A stretch of DNA of 64,000 nt, taken from assembly GCA_045863555.1 (NCBI GenBank), contig BTUU01000017.1:1-64000 (forward strand), written 5' to 3'. Below are positions 17,467 through 26,747 of this stretch, piece by piece. Under the pieces are notes generated by a model. It had not been told where the DNA came from. It saw nothing but the letters and a program-made list of their open reading frames with translations, and did not search any database. A program made the position numbers and the translations under genes. The DNA is from JACRLV01 sp045863555 (lineage in GTDB: Bacteria > Planctomycetota > Phycisphaerae > UBA1845 > Fen-1342). Position 1 is the stretch's first letter. Each line of letters begins with the position of its first letter.

Positions 17467-18756
17467 CTAGTGCTCGTGAACCGCCTGGCTCTTACCGAGT
17501 TCGGCCTTCAGTATGACCGCGCCCTTGACCACGTACCGCTCGCCGGGCTTCAGCCCGTCGGTGATCTCGGCGCGCGTCCCGTTCATGCGACCCACGGTGA
17601 CGATCCGCGGCTCGAAGCCCTCGCCTTCCGCCACGAACACTACAGCGTCGCTCTTAAGCCGTTGAAGTGCGTCAATAGGTACGGATACCGGCACCGCCTC
17701 GCGACCGATCACAACGGAGGCCGTCACGAACGTGCCCGGCCGCCATTGGCGCTCAGGGTTCGGCAAGTCCACGCGGGCGTAGAGCGTGCGCGTCGCCTCG
17801 TTCGCCACCGAGGCGATGTAGCAGACGTTGCCGGTCGCCGTCGTTCCGATCCCGTCCGCGCGAATCTCTACCGCCTGTCCGACGCGCACACGGCCCATGT
17901 CCTGCGTGTAGACGGTGATCTTCACCCAGACGGTGGACAGATCGGAGAGTACGAACGCGTCCGTCTCGCCGCTGAGCACCTCGCCGAGCGAGCAGTGCTT
18001 CTCGACGACCGTGCCCGCGAAGGGTGCTCGCAGTTCATACATCGCCAAACTGGCCGCATGCCTTGGCATTTCCTCAAGCTGAGCCTCGGCCACGCCGAGC
18101 GCATGCAGCTTGTTATCGGCGGATTGGAACTCGATCTCGGCCTCGGCCTTGGCCTTTTTGATCGCCAGGAACTCCAGGTCCGGCATGATCTTCTTGGTGT
18201 GCAGCTCCGCGGCGCTCTTGAGGTTGGCCTCGGCGAGCGCCAACCGCTGCTGCCCAGCCAAGTACGTCGCCTTCGCCTCAGCGAGTTCGCGGCTCTCCAG
18301 GATCGCCATGACCTCGCCCGCCTGTACGTCATCGCCAAGGTTCTTGTCTACCCGTCGGACGATTCCCCCTACACGCGGCACGATGTGCGCCACCTTGTCC
18401 GCATTCAGGACGATTTCCCCGGGCAGCGTGAGCGCCTGCTCCAACTCCCCGCCGCTCGCCGCGGCGACCTCGATGCCGCTCTGGCGGATGGCCTTCTCCG
18501 ATAGGACGAGGCGGCCTTCTTCACGTCCGTGCTCACCCTCGCCGGGCTCGGCGTGGCCCTCAGACTCGTGCCCGTGTTCGTCTTCGGCCTCGCCGCTGGC
18601 GTGGCCGTGCTCATCCACGCCGCCCTGGTGTGCGGAGTCAGCTCCCCCCGTGGCCCACGGTGCGTGCCCATGTTCCAACCACCAGATGCCGCCGCCGCCC
18701 AGCACGAGGCCGAGCACCACGCCGATGATGATCTGACCAATGCGTACGTTCTTCAT
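17467..18756 (-). CDS. czcB: RND efflux adaptor (CzcB type) with His-rich N-terminus, system C
   Basis: Membrane-fusion protein of 429 residues. It has one N-terminal transmembrane segment (IGQIIIGVVLGLVLGGGGIWWL) followed by a periplasmic stretch full of His, Asp and Glu (HGHAPW, DEHGHASGEAEDEHGHESEG), typical of CzcB proteins and likely metal-binding. Then come the barrel-sandwich hybrid (LPGEIVLNADKVAHIVPRVG), the helical hairpin and the second lipoyl half (ELRAPFAGTVVEKHCSLGE). Its ATG overlaps the stop of the outer-membrane-factor gene by four bases. It delivers metal or stabilises contact to the CzcA pump encoded at the operon's end. Confidence 0.92.
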   Translation of the reverse strand: MKNVRIGQIIIGVVLGLVLGGGGIWWLEHGHAPWATGGADSAHQGGVDEHGHASGEAEDEHGHESEGHAEPGEGEHGREEGRLVLSEKAIRQSGIEVAAASGGELEQALTLPGEIVLNADKVAHIVPRVGGIVRRVDKNLGDDVQAGEVMAILESRELAEAKATYLAGQQRLALAEANLKSAAELHTKKIMPDLEFLAIKKAKAEAEIEFQSADNKLHALGVAEAQLEEMPRHAASLAMYELRAPFAGTVVEKHCSLGEVLSGETDAFVLSDLSTVWVKITVYTQDMGRVRVGQAVEIRADGIGTTATGNVCYIASVANEATRTLYARVDLPNPERQWRPGTFVTASVVIGREAVPVSVPIDALQRLKSDAVVFVAEGEGFEPRIVTVGRMNGTRAEITDGLKPGERYVVKGAVILKAELGKSQAVHEH

Positions 18757-20279
18757 CGCGAATTGTCCTTGTATGCGCCCATCGTATCATTCGGCTCGAC
18801 ACCCGCCTGCCCGGCCAGCAGCGCGCCCGCCAGCAGGCCGGCAGCACGCTCCAGCTCCACGATCGCGATGCCGGCGTCGGCCAGGGCGGCGACGTAACCA
18901 GGCAGCGTCTCCAGTAGGCCGCGCTGCACATCGAGCACCGCGAGCAAGGGCGTGCGGCCCACGCGATACGCCTCCTGCGCAAGCTGAAGGCGATGTTCTT
19001 GAAGACGCAGGTATTCATCCCGGCAAAAGCGCGCGTTCTCGGCGGGAACCTGCGCCTGCTTGAGCGCCACGTAAGCCTGCTGAACCAAATCGCGAACTAG
19101 CGCTTCCAGGGCTTGCTGCGCCTGTTGGTGCTCGTACCCGGCCTTGGCAATCTGGGCCTGATTCTGATCGAACAACGGCACTTCGACGCCCAGCGTTGGC
19201 CCAACCACCCAGTCGGTCGAGAGTAGCTCGCGCGGCTGAAGGGACGGCGACGTCAGCTGTCCGGCCTCGGCTGACGCCCTGGCCGTCTCCGCCAGCCGGT
19301 TGCGATCGCCACGGGTGCCGCGCTCGCTGCACTCCACCGAAACACCCACTTCGAACGATCGCAGGAACCGCATCTTCTCCAGCCCGACTTGGGCCCAGGC
19401 CGCATCAACCAATTGCCGCACCGCTCGGACGTCCTGTCGGTGTTTGCGCACCACGGCGATCACGCCATCCGCAGCGAGTATCCAGGCCGTCGGCTCGGGC
19501 AGCGGCTCCGCCAGCGCAAGTTCCTTTGGCGGCGTCTGTAGGCCACACAATTGGGCCAGCTCGGAACGGGACTCGACCGTAACCACTTCCGCGCGGCCCG
19601 TTTGCAATTGGCGTTCCATCGGCCGCGCGCGGGCCAGGTTCACATCGACCTCACTGCCGGAGACGGCGTCCTGACTCGCAACCGCCAGATCGACGAGTTG
19701 CCGGGTCACTTCGAGATTCTGGCGGGCGATTTCGGCGTCGCGGTCCGCGCGGACGGCCTTGAAGTAGGCCGCCGTGGCCTTCAATGCCGTGACGCTGGCC
19801 GTGCGGGCCACATCGAGGATCGTCCGGTCGAGGTCACGCTGCGCCGCTTGCATGCGCAAGGGGATTTGCCACAGTTCCGCGATATTCTGGGACAGCCCCA
19901 TCTCCAACTTGCTCAGGCCACCTCCGTCGGGAAAGCGGACGGAGAGCGCCAGCACGGGATTTGTGAACAGCGCCGACTGCATGACCTGGGCACGCCCTAT
20001 CCCGACTGCCAGCAGCTCGAACCGCAGGCGGGGGTTGTTGAGCAGCGCGAGCTGGACGGCCTTGTTCGACGTGGGACCGCCGCTCAGCAACTCCGTCACG
20101 CGGCCGGCGATCGACGCCTCGTCTGCCGGTGCAACCGGCCAAGCCGTGCCAGTTGCGCGCTCGACGTCCTGGCTGGCCCGTTCGAAGTCTTGTCGCGGAT
20201 TAACTGTAGCACAACCGCTTCCTACCAAGATGGTAAGCGCGAGCGCCGCGCCGATTCCCGAGCGCATCCGTTGTTGCAT
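18753..20279 (-). CDS. czcC: TolC-family outer-membrane efflux lipoprotein (CzcC type), system C
   Basis: Outer-membrane factor of 508 residues with a lipoprotein signal ending VGSGC (Cys23). It has two OEP repeats with conserved stretches such as FPDGGGLSKLEMGLSQNIAELWQIP and GVEVPLFDQNQAQIAKA, closely resembling the CzcC-like protein at 1605-3125. It begins the tightly packed core of the operon: outer-membrane factor, adaptor, PII, thioredoxin-like, ATPase remnant, pump. Its stop overlaps the adaptor start (ATGA). The two CzcC proteins are visibly paralogous. Confidence 0.9.
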   Translation of the reverse strand: MQQRMRSGIGAALALTILVGSGCATVNPRQDFERASQDVERATGTAWPVAPADEASIAGRVTELLSGGPTSNKAVQLALLNNPRLRFELLAVGIGRAQVMQSALFTNPVLALSVRFPDGGGLSKLEMGLSQNIAELWQIPLRMQAAQRDLDRTILDVARTASVTALKATAAYFKAVRADRDAEIARQNLEVTRQLVDLAVASQDAVSGSEVDVNLARARPMERQLQTGRAEVVTVESRSELAQLCGLQTPPKELALAEPLPEPTAWILAADGVIAVVRKHRQDVRAVRQLVDAAWAQVGLEKMRFLRSFEVGVSVECSERGTRGDRNRLAETARASAEAGQLTSPSLQPRELLSTDWVVGPTLGVEVPLFDQNQAQIAKAGYEHQQAQQALEALVRDLVQQAYVALKQAQVPAENARFCRDEYLRLQEHRLQLAQEAYRVGRTPLLAVLDVQRGLLETLPGYVAALADAGIAIVELERAAGLLAGALLAGQAGVEPNDTMGAYKDNSR

Positions 20280-20383
20280 AGTCGTTCACCTGTCTGAGAG
20301 GCTGCGCGGTTCCAGTGCGGTCGGCGCGCAAAACGCCACCGAGAGGGCGAGACGCCTCCTTCCGATCTGCTCGAAAATTGGGG

Positions 20384-20731
20384 TTAAATCAGGAGGGGAA
20401 GGACGCGTTCGGATGCGGGCGGGACCGTAACGACCGAGATTGCCTCGGCGTGCGCCAGGAAGTCCGTAGCCGAGACGTGTTGTAAACTAAACAGGGAAGC
20501 CGCCGCGACTAGAAGCTCAGACGCTTGTAGATCGACCCGTTTTGGGGGCGACACGGTCGCCCCGTCACAGAAACAACCGTGTTGGGCGCAAGATGGCTGC
20601 TCGTCATGCTGCCCCGGTAGCTCCGCGTCTGCGTCGTGCGCGAACCACATGCCCAAACACATGGCCGGGCAGAGCAACGCTACGAGACAAACGCACAACA
20701 AAGCTACTCGTGGCGCAACCATCGTATCCAT
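20384..20731 (-). CDS. Small secreted Cys/His protein heading RND system C
   Basis: Predicted exported protein of about 115 residues. The ATG at 20731, or a second one three codons on, directly precedes a signal peptide (VAPRVALLCVCLVALLCPAMC). The mature part has His/Asp/Cys clusters (FAHDADAEL, HDEQPSCAQHGCFCDG), then a helical stretch and a C-terminus ending VLPLLI. It parallels the system A protein at 3256-3648, which has the same signal-peptide style, Cys/His middle, similar length and APLLI tail. It lies about 105 bases upstream of czcC. A longer TTG start is possible but would add an unrelated N-terminus. Confidence 0.6.
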   Translation of the reverse strand: MDTMVAPRVALLCVCLVALLCPAMCLGMWFAHDADAELPGQHDEQPSCAQHGCFCDGATVSPPKRVDLQASELLVAAASLFSLQHVSATDFLAHAEAISVVTVPPASERVLPLLI

Positions 20732-20834
20732 TATATGCTCGTATGGACCGTTTGCAAGCGCTGCCCTTCGCACCTCACCACAACCCACAACGGCTCTTTC
20801 GCGTCCTTCCAAAGCCGGACGCCGCTCGTGATAT

Positions 20835-20967
20835 TGGAGAGGTTCAACGCCCCCTTTCGACGGTTGTGATCGGATGCACCATCACGTCAACGTTCCTTAC
20901 GGTGCTAGTCTTGCCTGTTTTCTACGCGCTCTTGCCACGCCGGCACCGCGAGTCCTTATGGCATTAG
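20835..20967 (+). pseudogene. 3' scrap of an RND pump gene
   Basis: A plus-strand frame ending at 20967 encodes GEVQRPLSTVVIGCTITS followed by TFLTVLVLPVFYALLPRR, the last transmembrane helix and tail of a CzcA-type pump. The system B pump ends EVQRPLATVVIGCVVTSTF in the same way, and the DNA is clearly related (both contain CGACGGTTGTGATCGGATGC). Nothing pump-like lies upstream of this stretch; the DNA there is occupied by the oppositely transcribed small secreted protein. It is the remnant of a further pump gene removed by deletion or rearrangement. Confidence 0.75.
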
Positions 20968-21247
20968 GGCTGAAATCAAACACCGAGTTCGCACAGACCG
21001 AAGCAATCCAAGGACAGAGAACTGAGCGTTCTTATTTGCGGACCTCGTCAATGGCACGGTCGGCACTGCGACGCCGCCGCAATGCGGGGATATTTCGGCG
21101 CGTTATTCGAAACGCTAGACGACGTCGATCCACTTGGCGGTCAGCGTTGCAGGTGCGTGGACGTCCCTAGTCGGCAACGCGCTAGCCGCGGATAGAAGGC
21201 GCCCAAGAACGATTGCTGCGGACGCGGGGAACAGCGCGGGCTCGGAA

Positions 21248-22753
21248 TCAACCCGGGGGCGTCCAATCAGGAGCAGGGATTTGATCCCCAATACTCCGGG
21301 CATCTTCAAAACCGAATCGGTCGTCCGGACCGTCTGAGCTACGCCGCGATACGCGTGCAAAATGGCGACGAACGTCCTCGCTCGATCGAAGGGGAACCAT
21401 CGTTCCAAGTTTCCCCCTCGGACTCCCCCTCCTTCCTTCCTCCCCTCCCACGGGACGCGCTGCGCTTATCCCAAACGTACCTGGCAGTACGCGGCCAAGG
21501 ACGGCCGCTACGGACTCGGGTGCACCGCTCGCAGTCACCACCGCTGCGACCGAATCTCCGGTCGATGAATCGAGCCATTGGACTGCTTCGGAGGCGGTGA
21601 GCTGCCGAATCCAGCGCCGGGCCGCGTCCTCGTCCGCAAGAGTCGCGTACTCCCAGTGGCCGCTGCGCACGAGCGCGGCGAAGAATCCGGCCGGGTTCGT
21701 ACTCGCGACCCGCAGCGCCCGGGCCGCCGTCGCGAAGAACGCCAGCCGTGCCGCATCGTCGGGTCGGCACAGACGTAATCGGGCGGACCGTTCGTAGAGG
21801 GCCTGCAGTCGCCGCGGCGAACGCAGCTCGTCGACCTCGACGTGCCAGGTTCGCGCGATCCTCGACGCCAGCGCTCCGCCCGCGGGTTCCTGGTTCACCA
21901 TTCGTGAAACGAGTTCCCGGTCTTTTCTTGGGGGTGGCAATTTGCGGGGCAAATTCGCCGCCGGGGGTGGTGGGCGGTCGATGCAAACGGGCACGCCCCA
22001 GACGAGATTGAATCGCACGCGTGGACCCCAGCGGTTCATCGACCACTGGTCGGTCGAGTCCATGATGAGAACGCCACGGGCAACGAGTTCGCGGCGGGCG
22101 GACTTGACGTTTCGGCCGTCGACTTCGAATACCTTCGCGATCCATGAGGATTTGCAGCGACCGTCTGGCGCGCATTGCCCGTTCCGGTAGTACATGCAGC
22201 GCAAGAGATGTCCCACGGTGGTGGCCCAGAACACCGGACGCTTCACACCGCACAGCAGCCGCAGCAGGCGGCGCGGCACCGGCACCTTGCGGCGATGGTT
22301 CGCAACCTGCCGCACAGTCGAAAGAAGGTCCTCGCGCTCTTCGATGGAGAGACGGTCAACATCGACACACGGCTGGAACGCGGTTCGATTCCGCCTCAGA
22401 AAGCCCGTCCGTTCGAGTCGCCGCAGCGACGTTGCGACATGCTCCGGCGACATCATGACTAGGGCGGCGATTTCGTGTTCCACGCCGAAAAAGGATCGAC
22501 TTACCCGATCGCCGCAGCGCCTCGCGACGACCTCGAAGATCGCCAGCCATACCCGGACGTCGGCCAGGCTCACGATCGCCCGCTTGTACGCCCACCACGT
22601 TGCAATAAGCGCCATCGCGGGCACGAAGCAGAACCCCCCTTCCGGCTTGGTCCGTGCAAACTCGCTTCTGCGGAATGTTCCACGCTCTGTTCCACGCACC
22701 GCCGACCCGTTGCCGCGGCGCGGCAACGCGCCGTTCCGATCAAACGCTTCCAT
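21248..22753 (-). CDS. Winged-helix-like protein, possible replication or plasmid-maintenance protein
   Basis: Predicted 501-residue protein, Arg-rich and without signal or membrane segments. The ATG at 22753 follows a possible TTG two codons upstream. The N-terminal half has helix-turn-helix character (SPEHVATSLRRLERTGFLRR), then a Cys-containing stretch (YYRNGQCAPDGRCKSSWIAK) leading into a second helix-turn-helix (VDGRNVKSARRELVARGVLI). The C-terminal third is Ala/Arg-rich and low in complexity. Two consecutive winged helices beside a parA gene recall plasmid replication initiators, but no family was recognised with certainty. Confidence 0.45.
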   Translation of the reverse strand: MEAFDRNGALPRRGNGSAVRGTERGTFRRSEFARTKPEGGFCFVPAMALIATWWAYKRAIVSLADVRVWLAIFEVVARRCGDRVSRSFFGVEHEIAALVMMSPEHVATSLRRLERTGFLRRNRTAFQPCVDVDRLSIEEREDLLSTVRQVANHRRKVPVPRRLLRLLCGVKRPVFWATTVGHLLRCMYYRNGQCAPDGRCKSSWIAKVFEVDGRNVKSARRELVARGVLIMDSTDQWSMNRWGPRVRFNLVWGVPVCIDRPPPPAANLPRKLPPPRKDRELVSRMVNQEPAGGALASRIARTWHVEVDELRSPRRLQALYERSARLRLCRPDDAARLAFFATAARALRVASTNPAGFFAALVRSGHWEYATLADEDAARRWIRQLTASEAVQWLDSSTGDSVAAVVTASGAPESVAAVLGRVLPGTFGISAARPVGGEEGRRGSPRGKLGTMVPLRSSEDVRRHFARVSRRSSDGPDDRFGFEDARSIGDQIPAPDWTPPG

Positions 22754-23298
22754 GCTCAATCAAACCCGGTTTGGGCGGACTCTTCCGACGGACGTCCGCG
22801 TTGCCCGGAGCAGTCGGGAGGATGGCGTGGATACACGTCCACTGTTCGGCATGAACGGGATTGACATACGGCGCAGAGCTGCGCTACGGTGACGTTGCCA
22901 CGATCGACCGCTGCCGTGCTCGACGCTGATGTCGTCCGTCAGCCGCAAGAATGGCGACCCCCGTCGCCGTTCCTGCTGACCCCTTCCTGCTCAATTCATC
23001 GCTTTCTCCTGCTTACGCGACCTCAACCGTTTGAGATGCGGCCTCGGTCGCATGCGGAGCAACATTACTCCAACCGGCGCGGCCCGCGCAAGCGAGTTCC
23101 GCTCGCCCGCGTCCCCGCCTGCAGGTTGGCCCGTTGCGACCTTTCGCCGTCACCGCAAGGCACTGAAACCGGTTCGCAGCCACTGAATTGATTGGACTTG
23201 CGGCCCGCGGCGGCCGCGTGTTACGCATGGAGAAACGGCTGGCCTGCGAACGGGAGTGCCTGTCGGCCCGCCAACGGGCGAACTCAGGGAGGATGGAG
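22754..23298. other. 545-base gap between divergent genes
   Basis: Separates the minus-strand winged-helix gene from plus-strand parA. It must contain the promoters of both and, if this is or was a replicon, could contain an origin or partition site. No regular iterons or AT-rich tract were recognised by eye, and the short open frames lack ribosome sites. Confidence 0.4.
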
Positions 23299-24180
23299 AT
23301 GAATGCACGCACGCGCGCGGTGACGATCACGGTGGCCAATCAGAAAGGAGGCGTAGGCAAAACCACCAATGCGGTTCACCTGGCCGCAGCCCTCGGACAG
23401 GGGGGCTACCGCTGCCTGATCATCGACCTCGACCCGGCCGCCGGCGCCACGCGACACCTCGGCGTCGCCGAGAACCGGTTCGCCGGCACGCTCGAACTGC
23501 TGCTTGAGCCGGAATCGCTGTCGCAGCTCGTAGTCGCTGAGCACTTGCCCCCCGGCGTTCATCTAATCCCCGCACGAACGCAGCTTTCGGAACTCGACCT
23601 GCGGCTCACGAAGTTCGCGGACCGCACCAAACTGCTGGAGCGGCCGCTCGCGGATGCCGCCCGCGCTTACGACTTCATCTTCCTGGACACCGCTCCCATC
23701 GCCGGCGCGACGACGACCGTGGCCGCGTACTCCGCAGCGGAGTGGATTCTGCTCTCGGCATTTCCGCACCCGCTCTCGCTCGGCGGATTGACCGAGGCGT
23801 TCAACGACATCGCCGACGTGCGCCGCCACCGCAACCCGCGGCTGGAGGTGCTCGGCGTTGTGTTCACAAACGTCGATGAGCGGGCCACGCGGCTGCGCGC
23901 GGAGATGGAGACGGTGATCGCCGCGGTGCTCCCGGCACGGCTCTTCGAGACGCACATTTCGCAGGCGGTGATCATCCCGGAAGCGTCGGGACGCGGAAAA
24001 ACGCTGTTTCAGTTGCCGGGATACGCGCGCATCCCGGCGGTGCAACAGTATCTGCGGCTCGCCGCCGAAATCGAACACCGGGTCAGGAACCGCGAGGCGT
24101 TCCTGGCGAGTCGTCTGCCGCCGTTTTCGCGGGCAAACGTCAGCACGCCACGGCCGGCCGAAGCCGGTACGGAGGGTTGA
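23299..24180 (+). CDS. parA: ParA-family partition ATPase
   Basis: P-loop ATPase of 293 residues. The deviant Walker A motif ANQKGGVGKTTNAVHLA follows the first strand, then CLIIDLDPAAGATRHLG (Walker A' and switch I) and YDFIFLDTAP (Walker B). The ATG at 23299 is chosen because GGAGG lies six bases before it; an ATG two codons earlier is too close to that site. ParA ATPases move plasmids or integrated elements at segregation. The short basic protein downstream, three bases away, is the likely partner. Confidence 0.9.
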   Translation: MNARTRAVTITVANQKGGVGKTTNAVHLAAALGQGGYRCLIIDLDPAAGATRHLGVAENRFAGTLELLLEPESLSQLVVAEHLPPGVHLIPARTQLSELDLRLTKFADRTKLLERPLADAARAYDFIFLDTAPIAGATTTVAAYSAAEWILLSAFPHPLSLGGLTEAFNDIADVRRHRNPRLEVLGVVFTNVDERATRLRAEMETVIAAVLPARLFETHISQAVIIPEASGRGKTLFQLPGYARIPAVQQYLRLAAEIEHRVRNREAFLASRLPPFSRANVSTPRPAEAGTEG

Positions 24181-24183
24181 GCA

Positions 24184-24651
24184 ATGGCCCGAACACTCCG
24201 CCAACCACTCCCTTCCAGTTCCGTCGCACGGCTCCTCGACCCAGGCGCGGTCGAACGCGCACTCGCGCCGCTCCGCAACAACGACTTTACACGAGGCGAT
24301 TCGCGCACAGACGACGAAGGCGATGACACCCACGTTCGCGCACGTGTTCGTCAGCGACCAATCAAACGGGAGGTGCTGCTGACGCGCGAGGCGGATGCGG
24401 CGTTGGATGCTCTGATTCAGACGTTCCGCGAAGCCTCCGGGGCGCGGCTGACGGCGAGTCCGCTGATTCGTGCACTGCTCATGGTGGCCCATCACGCGGC
24501 AGCGGCAATCCGACGCGAGGCTCTCGTCCTCGGACCCCAGACATTGCCGAGCAATGCTCCGGCATACGAACAGGAGCGGGAGCAACTCGAACAGCGGCTT
24601 ACGGCCGCGCTCATTCGCGGAATCGCCGCCTACAGGCCGGACATTCGCTGA
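24184..24651 (+). CDS. Probable DNA-binding partner of ParA (ribbon-helix-helix-like)
   Basis: A 155-residue protein three bases after parA. The N-terminal 60 residues are disordered-looking and rich in Arg, Asp and Ser. From PIKREVLLTREADAALDALI onward, followed by GARLTASPLIRALLMVAHH, the sequence resembles ribbon-helix-helix proteins, in which a short strand (REVLLT) precedes two helices. Position and size fit a centromere-binding ParB/ParG-type partner. The assignment is inferred from context and motif shape. Confidence 0.6.
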   Translation: MARTLRQPLPSSSVARLLDPGAVERALAPLRNNDFTRGDSRTDDEGDDTHVRARVRQRPIKREVLLTREADAALDALIQTFREASGARLTASPLIRALLMVAHHAAAAIRREALVLGPQTLPSNAPAYEQEREQLEQRLTAALIRGIAAYRPDIR

Positions 24652-24848
24652 GCATTCGAGCTGCTCGGAGTCGGGACCGACCCGGCAGTAGGTTGGCACC
24701 GCGTCCTTCAGCCGCCCTCATCGCAGCCAGGGGCCTGACGGCCTCGGCCGGGCGCGCTGCGACGAGGACGGCCGAGGACGGCAGAACAACGTTAGCGCAC
24801 ACGCTGCGCGCAAGCCGCCATATCCCTCATGTCAGGAGGCAGCGACCT

Positions 24849-25133
24849 ATGGAAACTACGGTAACGGAAAGAGAGGTTGATATGAGCGACAACGCACGCC
24901 GGCCGGTTCATGAAATCCGGTACGGCAGCATCAAGGCCGTCATCTGGCAGAACGCCACGAACAACGGCTCCATGCACAACGTGACGGTGGCGCGCATTTA
25001 CAAGGACGGCGATCAGTGGAAGGAGGCTTCCGGCTTCGGCACGGACGACCTGCTCGTGCTCGCCAAGGCCCTCAACGACTCGTTCGAGTGGATTCACGCA
25101 CAGCGTGCGCGGAATTCCAGTAACCCCAAGTAA
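24849..25133 (+). CDS. Small conserved mobile-element protein of unknown function
   Basis: A 94-residue soluble protein. The core VHEIRYGSIKAVIWQNATN, then NVTVARIYKDGDQWKEASGFG and DDLLVLAKALNDSFEWI, looks like a small mixed alpha/beta fold that I associate with planctomycete mobile elements; no function is known to me. AGGAGG lies nine bases before the ATG at 24849. A second ATG at 24882, with GAGAGG before it, would give an 83-residue product. It is encoded downstream of the partition genes. Confidence 0.65.
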   Translation: METTVTEREVDMSDNARRPVHEIRYGSIKAVIWQNATNNGSMHNVTVARIYKDGDQWKEASGFGTDDLLVLAKALNDSFEWIHAQRARNSSNPK

Positions 25134-25229
25134 GCACCGGTGAATTGAAGCTCGGCGACGTCGTCGGGCACACAGGAATCAGGCTCGCTGCCGCCTGACC
25201 TCATCCTGCATCGGTCGGCCGCAAGAGTG

Positions 25230-25649
25230 TCATTGTTCCGTCGATGTGAACCCCGCCCGTTTCCAGACGCGGGACACGAGCATGTGGCTGATGCCGAGAT
25301 GGGCCGCCAGCGTCCGCGTGGACCAACGCCCCCCGCCCTGACTGGGTCCGGCAGACAGACGCAGAATCTCCCGTTCCCATTTGGATGCCGAACGCGCGGG
25401 CCGACCGGTCCGCTGTCGCTCGGTCGCGATACCGGCCAGTCCCAGCGCTGCGAATCGACGACGCCACCGAGCTACGGTGTGGGCGTCGGTATCGAGCTCC
25501 ACGGCAATTCGATCGTTCGACCACCCACGAGCCGCCAGCAGGACGATGGCCGCACGCCGCGCACGCCGTGGATGCGTTGCGCAGCGCCGCCAACGCGTCA
25601 GCGTCCGACGCTGGGTATGGGAGAGGTGTACGGGGTCGGCGATTCTCAT
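25230..25649 (-). pseudogene. IS630-type transposase, N-terminal HTH fragment
   Basis: A 139-residue frame with paired helix-turn-helix domains: RRARRAAIVLLAARGWSNDR, then TVARWRRRFAALGLAGI, then a second winged part GRWSTRTLAAHLGISHMLVS. This is the N-terminal DNA-binding half of IS630-family transposases. The DDE catalytic half that should follow RAGF is missing: the frame ends at 25230 and downstream DNA shows no trace of it in any frame. No terminal inverted repeats were recognised. It is taken as a truncated insertion-sequence remnant. Confidence 0.65.
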
Positions 25650-26058
25650 CGGCTCTCATCCTGCCGAAGAACGGTGTTTCGCGCAAGGCCGGAGAGTCTG
25701 GCCCGAGATTGCTCACCGACTTTTCGACAGCGACTCCCCGGCTGCGGGGCTTGAGTGGCCCCTCCGCCGGGTCCCCTCTGTGGAAAAGTCTTCGTCCCCG
25801 GCTGCCGCAACCGGCTGAAATCGTTCGGAGATTTCTTCGAAGGCAGCGCGTTTCGTGCTTGCATAATGTACAAAATTTATGTTACACCCTTGGATGTACT
25901 TCCTGATATCGCTTCGGCCGTCCTCGCAAGAATGGGCATCCGCCGAATGCGGAATCAGAAGTTCGGTTCGCTCCACCCGGGCGACTCGCCCGGGCCGCCA
26001 CGCCGACGAACCGCAACCCGCGACACATGGGAGAAGGTCGCCGACTGACTGGAGGAAT
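25650..26058. other. 409-base gap with AT-rich pocket
   Basis: Between the IS630 remnant and the small zinc-ribbon gene. It contains an AT-rich pocket near 25,862-25,895 (ATAATGTACAAAATTTATG), unusual in this GC-rich window, with a loose TGTA...TACA dyad. It could be a promoter or operator for the downstream genes. No gene is supported. Confidence 0.4.
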
Positions 26059-26301
26059 ATGGACCTGGTATGCACCCGTTGCGGCGAACCGTGGGATCTC
26101 GATGAAGTCTTGCACGAGAACCCGGAGGGGTTTCGCCGGCGGGGTGGATGGATTCGGAGGTGTCCTGTGTGTCCGGAAAAGCGTCCGGTACACGACCCCG
26201 CCGAGAACGAACGTCTGGCCAGCATTACCGCGCTCGCGGCGATGCTCGGCGATGACGTGGACGCCCTGGCCGCGGAAATCGCGGACAGCGGCCTGTTGTA
26301 A
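26059..26301 (+). CDS. Small zinc-ribbon-like protein
   Basis: An 80-residue protein with two CxxC pairs, LVCTRCGEPW and RRCPVCPEK, as in a zinc ribbon. GGAGG lies three bases before the ATG. The C-terminus is acidic and helical (DDVDALAAEIADSGLL). Similar short proteins are common on mobile elements, in my experience of planctomycete sequence, but their role is unknown. It starts a run of three small genes (26,059-27,049) closed by a terminator. Confidence 0.65.
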   Translation: MDLVCTRCGEPWDLDEVLHENPEGFRRRGGWIRRCPVCPEKRPVHDPAENERLASITALAAMLGDDVDALAAEIADSGLL

Positions 26302-26360
26302 CAACCACGCGGCCGGTCGAATGGTTCGGCCGGCCGCCTTTTGACTGGAGAACGAAAAAC

Positions 26361-26747
26361 ATGACTAACAGAAAAGACAACGACGCGCAAGCCGGACGAC
26401 GCCCGCTACGCGTGCTGAGAGTGGCCCGGGGACGGGATTTTGAGAATGGACACGACGCGGTGAGGCCGTGCGCCATCGACCGTTTCGTGGGAATCTCGGA
26501 CGACACGCAGGCACTCGACCGGCGAATCCCGCCGGCGACGTTTCAGGAGGCGGTCGCGTACGTCGCGGCGTACCTGGTCCGTCACCCCGGGACATGGCAG
26601 CTGGAGCTGAACGACGGCCGGCCGTGTCACCTGGCGGCGGCACTCTGGCACTTCAATGTCTGGCTCAGGTCGGAACCGGAGGTCGAGCTGGAACCCGAGT
26701 CGCCCGGTGAGGGGGTGCAACCGCGCGGGGAGGGCTGGAGCCTATGA
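26361..26747 (+). CDS. Hypothetical mobile-element protein
   Basis: A 128-residue soluble protein without recognised motifs. The N-terminus is basic (RRPLRVLRVARGRDFENG); the middle (ATFQEAVAYVAAYLVRHPGT) is probably helical. Its stop overlaps the start of the next gene by four bases, which supports translation. No function can be proposed. Confidence 0.55.
   Translation: MTNRKDNDAQAGRRPLRVLRVARGRDFENGHDAVRPCAIDRFVGISDDTQALDRRIPPATFQEAVAYVAAYLVRHPGTWQLELNDGRPCHLAAALWHFNVWLRSEPEVELEPESPGEGVQPRGEGWSL

Noticed and set aside
22889..23191. 100-codon plus-strand frame upstream of parA
   Set aside because: No ribosome site, no recognisable domain, low-complexity Pro/Ser/Arg composition; treated as intergenic.
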